DNA of 64,000 nt from Rotaria sp. Silwood1 (lineage: Eukaryota; Rotifera; Eurotatoria; Philodinida; Philodinidae): positions 25,390-89,389 of the forward strand of contig CAJNOP010000188.1 in the NCBI GenBank assembly GCA_905250075.1, read 5' to 3'. Both the position numbers and the translations under genes were made by a program. The first letter of the stretch is position 1; each line of letters starts with the position of its first letter. The notes beneath the pieces were generated by a model that was not told the origin of the DNA, searched no databases, and saw only the letters and a list, made by a program, of their open reading frames with translations. This document shows positions 11,384 through 23,940 of the stretch, one piece after another.

Positions 11384-12663
11384 CTAAAATGAACCACAAA
11401 AGTTTAAGACACCGTTTGTGCTTTTTTCATTCTTCTGAAGCCTATGTCGACGATATGCATTTTTCGGGGAATATGTATTGTTGATTGAGCGATCTAACTA
11501 AATCAGTTAATCCTTGCTGAGGCAGTCACGTACTATTCAGAAATGGCAAAAAAAACATTTTTTTTTCTCAGCAGACAAAAGTTTACGACACTTTTAGTAT
11601 TTTATCGATTTTCTCGTAATATGAGAATAGAAGGAACTAGAAAAATATACTATTCGATGCAGAATTTAACGGGGTTACATTTCAGTATAAATTTTTTTTT
11701 TTTTGAGAAATGATTGATTATAATAATTGAATACGAATTATCATTAATTTACGTTAATTAATAATTATTGATTGGATTTTAGTAACTCCTCTCATTGAAG
11801 TTTGTCAGAGTTTTTTGTGATTCAATTGATAATCTATTAATAATGAATAAAAATATGTTTCAAGAAGAGGTTTCAGAACTCTGAAACATCATCGAATGAG
11901 ACATTTGGATATTTTTTTATGATGCATTGTTGGAGAGATGTTACATTTGAAGTTTGGAAGACTAATGTCAGCAGTTTTTTTTCAGTGAATCTTTCCTTAT
12001 TTTGCACACTATTATATTCAAGATGTTTTATCTCTTCAACAATGCGTCATAAAGAATATTCAAATGTGCTTTAAAAAATGCAGTATGTTCCAAAGTTCTG
12101 AAGTCTCCTCCCGAACTACATTTTAATTCATTATTAACAGATTATTGATTCAATCATAAAAGAGTCCTTACAAACTTCAATGAGATCAGTTACTGAAAAA
12201 ATAAAAAGTAGACAGTTTGGTTCAGTTTTTCGTGCTCTTTCTAATGATATACTTGGAAAAAGAAAACAGTGAAAATATTCAGTCAATAATTATTAACTAA
12301 CATTAATTAATGATAATTAATATTCAATCATTATAATCAATCATTTCTCAAGATTTTTTTATATCGAAATGTAGCCCGTTTAATTTTGCATCAAATGATG
12401 TATTTTTGAAGTTTCTTCTGTTCTCCCATGAGGAGAAAATCGATAATATACTAAAAGTATCTTGAATTATTGACGACTGAGAAAAAAATATTTTTTTTTG
12501 TCATTTCTGAATAGTACATGACTGCATCAGCAAGGAGTAACTGATTCGGTTAGATCCCTCAATCAGCGATACAGATCGCCGAAAAATGCATCTCAGTAAT
12601 ATATGCTTTAGAGATAATGAAAACAAAACAAAAAGGGTCTTAAACTTTTGTGACCCATTTTAG
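11384..12663. mobile_element. Palindromic (foldback) non-autonomous element, ~1.28 kb, TA-flanked
   Basis: The two halves are inverted copies of each other. The left end CTAAAATGAACCACAAAAG matches the inverted right end CTAAAATGGGTCACAAAAG. Inner blocks also pair: the ACTATTCAGAAATG block near 11530 with CATTTCTGAATAGT near 12505, and GATGCATTGTTG near 11920 with CAACAATGCGTC near 12040. Arms are roughly 600 nt with scattered mismatches. Each end abuts TA (11385-11386 and 12661-12662), compatible with a TA target-site duplication as in the Tc1/mariner superfamily. There is no transposase frame, so it would need to be moved in trans. Confidence 0.8.
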
Positions 12664-13431
12664 GTTCTGATTTTGAGAAAAAAAGTTATACAACGTCAAT
12701 TTTCAGATTGTAGAGCAATTTAATAGCAAGTTTAGTATACAATGTTTGTCTTTTCTGCACAATCATTCAATTTAATGTTCGAAATAATTAGCATAGTGAT
12801 ATGTAAAACTCTTGAACATAATTAATTACAAAAGCAAATCATTGGAACTGTTGTTGTAATTTACAATGGGATATATATTTTTTCGAAGAATCGAATTTCA
12901 AACAATGTGAGTGAATAGTAAATAAACAAGAATGACGAATGAGAGCTCTACTATGTTGAATTAATATGACTCATTTCTAGTGCTTAGTCATCATATGAGA
13001 AAAACGATGAATAATACGGAACATTGTTTTTCTCGTCGGTTGTCTAAGTAAATGAATACGTGTAGAAAGAAAAAGAACAGAATCTAAAAACATGTTGTCG
13101 ATAAAAAAGAAAGGAAGAAGAAAATGTAGGATAGTAAATATGAATAAATTACAGGAGAATGAAAAGTCTGACATGTTGACAATTGATAAGAAAATATACT
13201 ATTTTTTTCATGTTATGATGAAGTATGAGTAATTAATAGAATTTCATAAAACAAGGCATAGAGTCCTAGTTCATCTGAGCACTCAAGAGAATATTTTCTA
13301 TTTTTATTCTTAATGTTGTTTTTTTTTTGTATCATACTTTTTCGTTTGTACTTTGTACTTGTTTTTTTCAACTTAAATATAGTAATATCATAACAGTAAC
13401 TAACATCTCTTTTTTTCTTTCAGATAAAAAA
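12664..13431. other. Intergenic / probable promoter and 5' UTR of the F-box gene
   Basis: No gene recognised. A pyrimidine-rich tract ending TTTCTTTCAG at 13423, just before the F-box ATG, looks like a 3' splice site. A 5'-UTR intron is therefore likely, and the in-frame ATG at 13327 would then be intronic. Confidence 0.45.
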
Positions 13432-14015
13432 ATGGATAGGCGTCGAAAATCTAAGCTGATAAAGGTACACACAGATGAATCCGTGAAAACTGATCAAACA
13501 CGACGTAGTCCACCAAATGTGACATGGAACCATTCATGGTCAGTAGATCAGATACAAAATGCATTGATAGAATCTCATTTTAAATTATTGCCTACTGAAG
13601 TGATGTTGCATATATTTAAATATTTGTCTGTACATGATTTAAGTAATGTTTCATTGGTTTGTCGTTCATTTAAAATGGTTGCCGATCAAGATGATATTTG
13701 GAAATTAAAATGTAAATGTAAGTTTATTCATTTCATTTTTTTTTTCTTCATTTAATTTATGATTATTATGATATAGCAACAACAAAGTTACATTCAAAAT
13801 CTTCCAAACAGATTTACATGGATTGGATGTATGAAAAATATTTACGAAACATAGAATTAGAAGAAGTCGAAGCTCTGTATCGTGAACGAAGATCGCATGT
13901 TGCTTGTGGAATGCGATGCGGACCACCCCAATATCCTATGCGACCAGCAGGCAAACATCACTTCGTACCCATTGGTGATTTCAAACAACATCCAAATGAA
14001 TCCGAAACAATGTAA
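13432..14015 (+). CDS. F-box protein, two exons
   Basis: Probable substrate adaptor of an SCF (SKP1-cullin-F-box) ubiquitin ligase. Exon 1 is 13432-13717, intron 13718-13776 (59 nt, GTAAGT...ATATAG), exon 2 13777-14015; together 174 codons. The F-box lies at about residues 45-90: LLPTEVMLHIFKYLSVHDL, then VSLVCRSFKMVADQDDIWKL, with the expected Leu-Pro, hydrophobic, Cys-Arg and Trp positions. The start MDRRRKSK was chosen because it directly follows a splice-acceptor-like TTTCTTTCAG. The C-terminal 80 residues (IYMDWMYEKYLRNIELEEV...) contain no WD40, LRR or other known substrate-binding domain that I can see, so it is of the FBXO type. The partner is unknown. Confidence 0.85.
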
Positions 14016-15035
14016 AAGAAAAATTCGATAAATGGATAAGCGATATAGTACATATCGTACTTGAGATCAAACCAGTAAATCAGTACCGAACCGGCTGGTT
14101 AGCAGATTACTGGTTCGGTTCGGTTCGGTTCGGTTGAACTCTAAAAAACCAGTCGGTTTTTCTAATTGATTTTTGGGGACATTAAAGCTGACCTATTTCT
14201 CTCACTTTTAACGATTTTCATGTTTTTAAAGATCAAAAGACACGAGTCTCGCAATGAGGGTTTCAGGTCATGCTGAATAAATTTATTATGCTCATGAACA
14301 GTTAGATACATATCAGAAGTTAATTTCGATCTAAATTAAAGATTTTTACCTCGAAATTTCTAGCGTACGTTTCTGAACTACTTTCAACTAACTCTCACAC
14401 AATCTCAATCGCTAGTAGTTTTCAGATCATGTTTTCATTTCAAAAAATCTCAGAAGAATTCCGTTCTTTTATCAAGATCTTGTCGAATACTACGTAGTTT
14501 TATACAATTGTGAAAATATTTTTAAATATTAACAAACCTTTGACTAGGAATTGTAATGCAAAAAAAACTTGTACACTTTAGCTCACCTTATCTTGGTGTC
14601 AGTAATAGCATCCTTTTATGGCTTGAAATGCTTTTCAGCTATGTTAAATGATTATTTCAAATCAGTAAGGATCATAATTGACAATTGTCAAATACTAGAT
14701 GCCACGTTTTGAAAGAAATCTTCATTCATCCTTAAAGTTAGTACTAATGCAATGTGAGAGACTAAAATAGGAGCTGTTACTATTAGAAGCTCGGAAGATT
14801 ACATGATTTTTACATTTTATGCCTTCGTAGAATTGAAGTGATAGACTGTTTCCAGAAAGAATACGTTGCTTCATCGATATGTTAAGTGTATTGGTCCTTC
14901 ATCAGTTAAGTCCACAATGTTAATCAACCGGTTCCAAGCATGGAACATATATATTAATATTTGTGTCAAAGTAACAATACTCTGAGAATTATTCTATCCC
15001 AGTAGTTTGTTATATTGAACGAAAAACAGAAATTC
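14016..15035. other. Intergenic between the F-box and GRDP-like genes
   Basis: No gene seen except possibly an unrecognised first exon of the downstream gene. It contains a GGTTC tandem repeat. Confidence 0.4.
14112..14136 (+). repeat. GGTTC pentanucleotide tandem repeat within an imperfect inverted repeat
   Basis: About five copies of GGTTC. Flanking words pair imperfectly in inverted orientation (ACCAGTAAATC at about 14072 versus GATTACTGGT at 14105), and a further AAAACCAGTCGGTTTT palindrome follows at about 14145. It looks like a small hairpin-forming repeat. Confidence 0.6.
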
Positions 15036-16120
15036 ATGAAACCCATTCTATATTTGCATCTATTGTTTAGATCTATTGAGTTATCGGTTGATGTTGATAG
15101 AACAGCTCATGAACTCATATCATTATTGGAAAAGGCATCTCAATTTCAAGCTGAATGGCGTCAATCATTAATCATAAAACAAATGATAACAAGATATTAT
15201 CGTTTTATGCAACTAAAAGCTTCTTGTCCAAATAATATTCTACTTATACCAACATTAGATATTGAAATAGTTTGGCAAACACATCTTCTACGACCCGAAA
15301 TGTATCGAGAAGATTGTATGAGATTATTTCATCGAGTTATCGATCATTCTTTACTAGCAACTGAAATTGAACAATTTTTAAAAGAACAAGCATTTATTGA
15401 CACTTGTAAACTATATGAAGAACGATATGGAGAACAATATTGTCCATTACCAAAAGCTGAAGACAACGTAGAACCAGTTCCTAAATATGTTCATCCATTT
15501 TTTGGTTTATTAAAATGTGTTATTCCAATCTATTCATATTGGGATAAAACACATTTTACATTTTCATCAAAACCATTGGCTAAGTTTGATGAAAATCCAT
15601 TTTCATTTACTGAAGCTGATATTATTCTTGATGGAAATTGGCTTGATTTATGTAAGAAATTTATGAAAAGCATGGTATCAAAAGTTCCTATTAGCGGTTA
15701 TTATCGCGAATCCGATAAAATCGATCTCAGTGCATCAGCTATGAGACGATTAAAAAAATCTTATGAACGATTTTTATACATGGCAACTAAATATCCACCA
15801 TCAAATGGATATACTTTTATACATCCAACATATGCAGTAAGAATACCTTTTATTGAATAAAACAAAGAATTTTGTGTTTTTAATAGATTGATATCATTTG
15901 GCATTCACATATGCAAGAGCCATTAAAATATGCATCGGATTGTATTCGTCTTGTTGGTTATGTTATTGATCATGCACCATGGCCATCAGTTGATGAAAAA
16001 AAAATGAAAAGTTCTTGCAATGATACAATAAATGCTTGGAAAAAAGAATTTGAAATTGATATGTCAACAGATCATTTATATAATACTGTTAAGGATACTT
16101 ATAATTATTGGGATGATTAA
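15036..16120 (+). CDS. GRDP-like (DUF1399) protein with two WHxH-type repeats
   Basis: Member of the glycine-rich-domain-containing-protein-like family. Its biochemical function is not established; plant members affect growth and stress responses. Exon 1 runs to 15836 and exon 2 is 15887-16120, with a 50-nt intron (GTAAGA...AATAG) in phase 0. Two copies of the family signature are visible: PTLDIEIVWQTHLLRPEMY followed by REDC in exon 1, and AIDIIWHSHMQEPLKY followed by ASDC across the splice. In the first copy a Gln replaces the His after Trp. The remaining glycine-rich region known from plant homologues is absent. The N-terminus is uncertain: ATG 15036 is the first in frame, but a TTGTTTAG just before SIELSVDVDRT could be an acceptor, with the true first exon upstream. 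Confidence 0.8.
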
Positions 16121-19100
16121 AATAATCTAAAAAGTTTGAGACAATTTTATTTTTAAATTAACTCATTAATCAAAATTTATTTCTTGCCTAAATAAAATTC
16201 ACAAAATTATACGTGAAATTATTAGTTGACATTATAATTAGAAGCTTCTGCTGCTGCACTACTTCAATGGTTATTGAGAAATTCTTTCTGTTATTGTGCT
16301 AGATTAGCCCAGTTAGTTTGAATCCATCAAATTCACCACGTTTCTGACTGTTGAACCTATACATACGCAAATCGAATGCAAAACTACCCGAACCTATAAT
16401 CTCTTTAAAACAGAAAGTACTGTATCGCTAGTATTTTTGAAAAATTGTCGCAATTTTGATACAGGAGCACTCCATGAACGCCTCCACTTCAAACAATCTT
16501 AGTTATACAGAGTTCAATAATGTTGATGTTATTTCATTCGTACATCAAATTTCAATATTTCACTATTTTTATTTCAGAACGATTACACTTCACTAGTGTT
16601 ATTCGTTTTTGTATGCGTAATGTGATATATTTCTGTCAAGAAATAAGACCGATTAACTATTTCAGTTGTATGTGTTTACTAAGAATCGATCAATAGTAAC
16701 TCCAATACAATTGAAAAACAATGTTCTATCATTTTAGAAAGTTATTTATAATAAATTCATTGTACAACCTGATCAATATAATTATTGAGAAATTAGGTTA
16801 GAAGTATTAATGACTAGAAAATGATATACGAATTTAGGTTTGATGTAAATTATAAACACATAAATTGTAATCAGAACCTTAATAACCACAGTTTTATTTT
16901 AAGTTTAATCAATTTAAAAGTATAGTTGAGTTATTTATTAAAAGAAGTAGAGAAATTTCTGTAAAATATTCGAATATATTTTCCTAGAAATTTTACTTGG
17001 ATGAATGCCAACAATATACAAAATGTATACAAAGATGAATATGTATAATAAAACAGCTCTTAAATTAATTTGTTTTCCTATAGAGTAATATATGACTATA
17101 CACTTTCTGATTGTACAAAAGTTAATTAATTGTTTCGATACTTCAACTCATATAGTTGACGAGTTTGAAGTATTGACTTGAATGGATATGGAATTTCATT
17201 TAAATAAGAAGAGTAAGAGAAGAATAAGCATTGGTTGAATTACGCGAATATCTCAATTACTAGTTAACAAAGTATAATTGGTCGCATTTGACGAAGCAAC
17301 ATTTCGATTAGATGAATGAGCATAAAAGCTATTCAATATTTTAATCAACAAGTAGAGAATACCGAAAACTATGATAACAATCAATTAATACACAAATTTA
17401 GCAACGATAACACTTCATGAATGACATTATAAGACTGAAAATATTAAAGTAATCGAAATAAATTTAATATTTTAATGCAAAAAGTCAAAGAAATCAATAG
17501 AAATATTTTATAATATGAATTCAAAGACTTTCGTCATATCATGAACATAAATATTTGGATTTATTTTGCCTTGTTATAGTTTAAATTTCAATACAATATA
17601 GAAGATCATGATCAAATCTGTTATTGAAAGTTTATTACTATGAAGAATAATACAAAAATAGTTTATGAAAATATTACGAAACCAATAGATCTCCTGGTAG
17701 TTTAAAAAATGGTTTGAAAATATTGAAATAGAGTATAATCTCAATTAGTAAAATCATCTAATAATATCATTTATGTATCATAAACATTTCACTCTATTAT
17801 TTCAATGACTATAGATCACTGTCATATTATGTCTAGTGTCTTTCCATGCTTCACCATTCTACAAACAAAAGTGTATGCTTGTTATTGAAACATAACTTAT
17901 TCAGCAAGTTGTCTATATAAAGAAAAACATGAGTCAATATTTGTGGGCTAAAATATTACAAAAACAACAAACAATTTTAAGATTTTAACATATTAGCAAG
18001 GTTACTAACAATGCTTTTCACGATTTGTCTTGAGGCATAGAATAACTATTATGATTATCTCATGATTTATTTACTTCTACACTTCCTTCTCACTATGACA
18101 ATAATGTAACGCTTCATAAATAAAAAAAAAATAATTTTTTTTCTACAATATATCTAGACAATCGTCACAAATGAAGTTTTCTGAAGCCATTTTTGTGTGC
18201 TTGTTGAGAAAAATCATAGTTTGATTAAACTAATTCGACATCAAAAGACCTAGCGCTGATTTCAACTAAACAGATTACACAGAAATATTTGCTACAAAAA
18301 AGAATTCCATCATACATTTGTTCTATTTTTACAGAAAAGACCGAATGTTCGAATTATTATTAAAATAAATGTATCTCAGTCGAAACGTTTGAATAACATA
18401 AAGTTCAAAAAATAAGATTTATGGATCGAATATTCTATTATAAATATAGAGAAATAATATGTAGACCAAACCCAATAAAATATAAATATAATTTACATTT
18501 GTTTACTTTTAATTTGAATAATCTTTCGATAGTTTCAACGAATTATTGCATCAACCAATCTTTCTTCACTTTATATTTATCAAGTCTTTCATTGAAATGA
18601 AAATCATTTATTCTACCGAAAAGAAAACACTTCACTTTCTTATTATTATTTATATACTGACACATTGGTCATAGAATTTAATATAATTCAATAAGATATT
18701 TGTCAATCTTAATCTAGGAGCTATTTATTGCATTAAATACTTAGATAATCTCTTTCGATAGCTAGACGACTCATGACAATCTTAATAAACAAGTTTTATT
18801 GAGACTTAAAGTACTATAATTAGAAAATTATATAACCACATTTTTACTCTGAAAACATTCAATATCATAAATCAAATTACTTCAACTCAATTAAATCTCT
18901 GTCGTTCAATACTCAATGGCATTGAGGAATGTCATTTTATTGTTCTTCAATATCAACTGTGGAGTCATATAGTAGCCTATAGCACGAAAGTCTTGTTACA
19001 AAATGTTCACTCACATTTAAGATATTTACAAGCTATTGTTGAGAGTTAAAAGTAGTCAGATTGTATCAGAGTTTTCTTTTGACATAAATCTAGGTCGACT

Positions 19101-19711
19101 ATGAGAAAATTTTTGAATGAATTCAAAACAAAATAGGGGATTTGGCACAATTCTTAGTATGTGCAACTTGTATTTTGGAACGGTTTTATTTAACTCATTA
19201 TTACTATAGAACATTCAATTGTCTACGAAATAAGCTGTTATTATAAACCAACAATTTCAAGTTACTCAAAAGTTACACATTTCAATTGGAAGAGCTATCC
19301 TCTATGTTACCTATCAGTCGTTAAAATCTCGATTATGTAAAATTTACTCTTTGAAAATACAAAATATTAAACATCTTTAGTGCAAAATCAAACAGAAGGT
19401 AAATAGCACGTTTTGTACAAGAAAATTTGTTCTACAATGCTGAAACAGCAGAAAAAATTTTGATTTCAACATCCGCCTTTTGACTCTCAACAAATGTATC
19501 TAAGTGCTCGAGAAATGAGCGAACATTTTCTTTCTTTCCGAATGAAATTGAATATTTTATCCAAAAAATTTTTGATGGAATATAAAAATTATTGCTGATT
19601 CATTAAATGTATTCCAACCCTTGACAAATGTTTTTGTAGGCAAATAGAAGAAACTTTTAGCATTTTTTACTATTTTAAATTTTTTATTAACACATCTAAT
19701 CACAAAAACAA
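16121..19711. other. Gene-poor AT-rich stretch (3.6 kb)
   Basis: No open frame with coding character, RNA gene or obvious repeat array was found. It presumably includes the promoter of the downstream receptor; TTTTTGTAG at about 19630 could end a 5'-UTR intron. Confidence 0.45.
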
Positions 19712-20649
19712 ATGGAAAGTCCAGTTGCTCAAAAGATTGACCTTTATGGTTATATGTTCACATTTCCTTTAGGTTTCATAGGGCATACATTAAGTCTGGT
19801 AACATTTTCATCTCAAGCTCTTCGTGTAACATCTACTGGATTTCTTTTTATTTTCTTAACTCTTTCTGATATATTATATCAATTGATGTCAATTCATGAT
19901 TTTATTAATCAAGTTTTGCGAGTGCCAACATTCAAAAGCGTATATCTTTGTCGATTTCGTACATTCATTCTCAATTTTTCAACTTTTACATCAGCTTGGA
20001 TCGATTTATTCGTGTATGTTTTCCACATAAACAAAAGCGATTATGTACACAAAAGCTAGCTGCTTTGTTTGTTGGCATTACTTGTATATGTTCAACTGCA
20101 TTCACAAGTCATGTACTTCAATCGTACTTTGGTTTTAGTAATTCAATTAGTAAATTATGTGGACCAAGTCGTTCTGCGCTAATATTCTATTCAATTTTTT
20201 ATTTTAATACTTGGCCTATTCTTCAATTATTAATAACTTATTTTATTCCAAGCTGTTTAATGATTGTTTCTGTAATTTGTATTCGTATCCGAATACATGT
20301 ACAGCAAATGCAATTTGAAAGATCAAGAAGAAGAAAAAGACTTGAGCAACAAATGTTTATCTTAATGGTTTCAAGTATAATATGTTTTGCAATTTGTACG
20401 TTGTCTTATTCTATTCATCGAATTGTTTATCAACGATCTGAAATTAATTCACAAACATTAATTGAAATTGCAATATTGACTGTGTTTTTAAATATGAATT
20501 ATTGTTATAACTTTTACATTCATTGTTTAACATCGAAACTCTTTCGAGAAAAATTTATTGAAAAAATCAAACGAATATTTTGTCGATCGGAGAGACAACT
20601 CAATAATACAATTTATCCTCTTACAGTAATAAGTAAAGCACGCAATTAA
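19712..20649 (+). pseudogene. Rhodopsin-like 7TM receptor interrupted by a frameshift in TM3
   Basis: Class A GPCR of the peptide-receptor-like type. The first frame (from 19712) encodes TM1 (MFTFPLGFIGHTLSLVTF), TM2 (GFLFIFLTLSDILYQL) and the start of TM3 (TFILNFSTFTSAW). The second frame resumes at about 20000 with DRFIRVCFPHKQK, the DRY-equivalent of intracellular loop 2, and continues through TM4-TM7 to NMNYCYNFYIHCL and a short basic tail ending at 20649. The frames abut at AGCTTGGATCGA. The expected half-dozen TM3 residues between SAW and DRF are missing, so a small deletion (length 1 mod 3, for example 19 or 22 nt) best explains it. This could be a real null allele or an assembly error. 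The ligand is unknown. Confidence 0.8.
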
Positions 20650-22081
20650 CTAACAAAAAAAAACATATTAAAGACAGTTTAAATAATGTGTTGTTCGTCT
20701 ATTAAGTTTTACAAATAAAAAATATTTTTACTAGATTGTATGAAAATATTATTCGTTCATGTTGATCATGCACATCTAGATCGAATCTTATTGTTTTAAC
20801 TTTCAATAAGAATTATTTCGAAGAATAAAGAAGAAAAATCAATCTATTTTAGAAAATAGACATTTTAAGACGCACAGCTTTTGGATTAAAATTAAGTTTA
20901 TAGAATATTTTCTAAAGGGAATGTTGAAATGTTCAAATAGAAATTTGAAACACCACAGTTCGTCATAGGTATTGTAGCAACGGCTCATCACAGATAACTT
21001 GGTCATGTTCAATCAGAAACTGATAAATTTCACTTTGACATTGAAGTCTCGAGTATAGTTTTGCGGGTTATAGAACAGGAAAGATACAAGTTAATAGGAA
21101 AGCTAGAAATATTGGAGAGTATTAATATAAATTATTCTATTAAATCGAATGAAAAATCAAGAACATCAACAGTCAGATTTAATCGATTTGTTCAATATCG
21201 TCTTCTATATCTAACAGCAATTATATCAAGTTCTCATATTTTAATCTCATAAAAATTGCTTTAATAAGGTTCTCGACTTATTGTTATAAGTCACTTAATT
21301 TGCAATAAAAATATCTTAGGATTAAGAGAAATGATATTTTCTTGACTCTGAGGGTACAATATGTTTTTTTTTTGACCTTATGTTGATTCAAAAAATCTCA
21401 GACAAGATCAGTTCCTTTATAAAGTAAAGAAAAGAAAAACTATTGAAGCCGATTTTCAAAAACGTATAATGAACGCAATAAATAATTTGAATATTGGAAG
21501 TATATTTATTTTTTGGTATTTTTGTTTCATCTTCGAGCTTATCACTAATGATCGAATTGTTAGCATTTAGAAAATGTATTCCATCAAACACTCATTTTTT
21601 CACTCTTCAAACATATTTTGACAAATCAGAAATCATCGATATATTTTTGTTTTTGTAATAGAATATTTATAGTTTTCTTCTAGATGAAGCCTTTTACAAT
21701 GCTGATAATAGTAGCATATTTCAAAGCACTGGCTGCAAATAATCTTATAGGTCAATTAGAATAAGAAAAAAAATTAATGTCATTTTACAAAAAGAAAGTA
21801 AATATACCGATGTCATTGGTTTTCGAGTATGTCTGATACCATTTTTTTAAATAAAAAAAAATACATGTTCAGCCATACAACTGCTTAAAATCAAGCATGA
21901 ATTGAGTCTAGAGGTTTGAAAAATAGGTTCTTATTTTGAATCATTTATTACTCGTAAACGAAAACAAATATCCTAAAAACATATTTTACTATTTTGGAGT
22001 GTATTTATTTTTTGATTTATGATTTAAAAAGTGGTATCTTAAATGACTACAAAATAAATCAACATAATCGTTATGGATGGG
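20650..22081. other. Intergenic, no gene recognised
   Basis: AT-rich. Short frames at 21061-21252 and 21388-21591 lack coding character. Confidence 0.45.
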
Positions 22082-22937
22082 TTAATATAAAATCAATTCT
22101 GTGCATCTAAAAATTGCAATTAATTTGTTCTTTTCGAGGTCTATCACTTCAGCATCCCAAATTTGTGTTGTTTTTCCCTCATGAATTAAACGAGCTTCAC
22201 ATGTCACTACAGCTTGAGCTTTTACTGTTCCCATAAAATTTGATTTTAATTCAATTGTTGTAAATGATTTAGCTTCAGATGGCTTCGAATTCAAACAGCC
22301 ATAACCACACGCTGTATCGGCTAAAGTAACAATAACACCAGCGTGTAGATAGCCATTCGGTGCTAAAAGTTCTTCACGAATTTTAAGCTGACAAGAAACA
22401 TAACCATGAGACATGGATACAATTTCCATACCAATTACACCTGGAAATTTACCCTTGCTACGATCATTCCACCATGTTAAGTTGATAAATTCATCAATCG
22501 ATATTTTCTTAGTTGTTGTATTATCAGCTTTATTTTCATATGTCGAGCTAAAGTTAAATATTATATAAAATGACATAAAAAACAACAGTAGCCTCAGGAA
22601 AATAAATGAGAAAATGATTCCGGCATGTTCAACTTCCGTGACGATGACTAAAGTTTAATAAGAATAAGAGAACTTACTTAGTGAGATAATATGAATTTGT
22701 TAGAGAATGAGAACTACTTGGAATTTGTTTGAAAACAGCTGGTAGTTGCTGTTTTATTTTACTGTCAACATGATAATAGAATTGATGTTCTTGTCGATCA
22801 ATAATTGATTTTAATTGTGGATTTGTATGATAAGCTTCGATAACAGACGAATCACATATGTAATTCTTCGATAAAGATGATAATAGACGCAAAGATGTTT
22901 GCTGAAGATTTCTATTGATTATTAACCTTGAAAACAT
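22082..22937 (-). CDS. PaaI-family hotdog thioesterase with N-terminal extension, probably mitochondrial
   Basis: Predicted acyl-CoA thioesterase hydrolysing acyl- or aryl-CoA esters. Exon 1 is 22937-22678 and exon 2 is 22547-22082. Splicing the GTAAGT at 22677 to the TTTAG before 22547 gives 241 codons in one frame. The hotdog core is in exon 2: FPGVIGMEIVSMSHGYVSC, LLAPNGYLHAGVIVTLADT, then ACGYGCL and ELKSNFMGTVKA. NGYLHAG...LAD is the family catalytic region, with Asn and His in the usual places (HAG where many have HGG). The N-terminus MFSRLIINRNLQQTSLRLL is basic, hydroxylated and free of acids, as in mitochondrial presequences; residues 25-95 have no recognisable domain. If the join is wrong, the two halves are separate frames, but matching phase and splice signals argue for one gene. 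Confidence 0.8.
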
Positions 22938-23940
22938 ATTTAACTATCTATGAGATCTTATAGACGGAAACGAAAAAAACAAACTATCTCAAAATTATAC
23001 TAAATTAAATTAAATTACATTACTTATTAGCTACACAAACTCTTGAAAGAAACGAACTTTTTTTTACTATGGCATAATGATTGTCCAGTCTCAAACTTAC
23101 CTGATTGGTAGTTGTGTGTAATTTGAAATATTTCCATTGGTCTTAAAAACTATTTTACTAGGCAGAACAATACTTACGATGAATGATAAAACATTTCATC
23201 AGTTAACTTTTTGAGACTTCTCGTAATAATATTCATTTTTATAATACATATCGATTTTCCATTCAAGATGTAGAGACATCTGTTGTTCATTAGAAGAAAA
23301 TATCAGATAATATAATAAAATCTATCTTTATTAAGAAATATGCAATTACTTGAAAAGTCAGACTTGACAAAACATTGATCATTAATATGTCGGTAAAGGA
23401 ATGTTTTTACAATTTTCGAGACAGCTAAATTAGATTTTTGCAATCACCATTAAAAATTTGATCTATTAATAAGCATTTTCATCTGATATAAAGTTCATAG
23501 GACTAGTTTAAAAATTCTTTGTTCAAAAAAATTTGATCAAAAAATAGAAAACTTTTTTGTTGAGTTTCTGCTGTGTGTCTACATGCAAAGGAAGAGTCAG
23601 ATTTTTATCTTTATGTTTCGGAACTCATTGTTGAGCATGTTTGATGTAAAATCCAGTAATCTTCTGTGAAAACTTTGAAAAATAAAAAATCGAATACATT
23701 ACAAATGGTCATCCTGATGAAAATGTAATGTACGAAGTACCTTTTTTCTTGAATATATGTGATCATTTTCATAAGAACCTTTGTCATCTTGAAAAAATAA
23801 GACGTTCTAGAAATAATTTGAAAAAAAAACAGAAATTGTAGGACCATAACGAAGCCAAGACGTTAGTGAGAGAGAACAAACAGCTGATCATATTTCATAA
23901 TACAACTGTAATTTAAAATGTAATCTATAATGTAACATTA
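22938..23940. other. Intergenic, no gene recognised
   Basis: Probable promoter region of the thioesterase gene. A minus-strand frame at 23611-23847 is low-complexity and judged non-coding. Confidence 0.4.
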
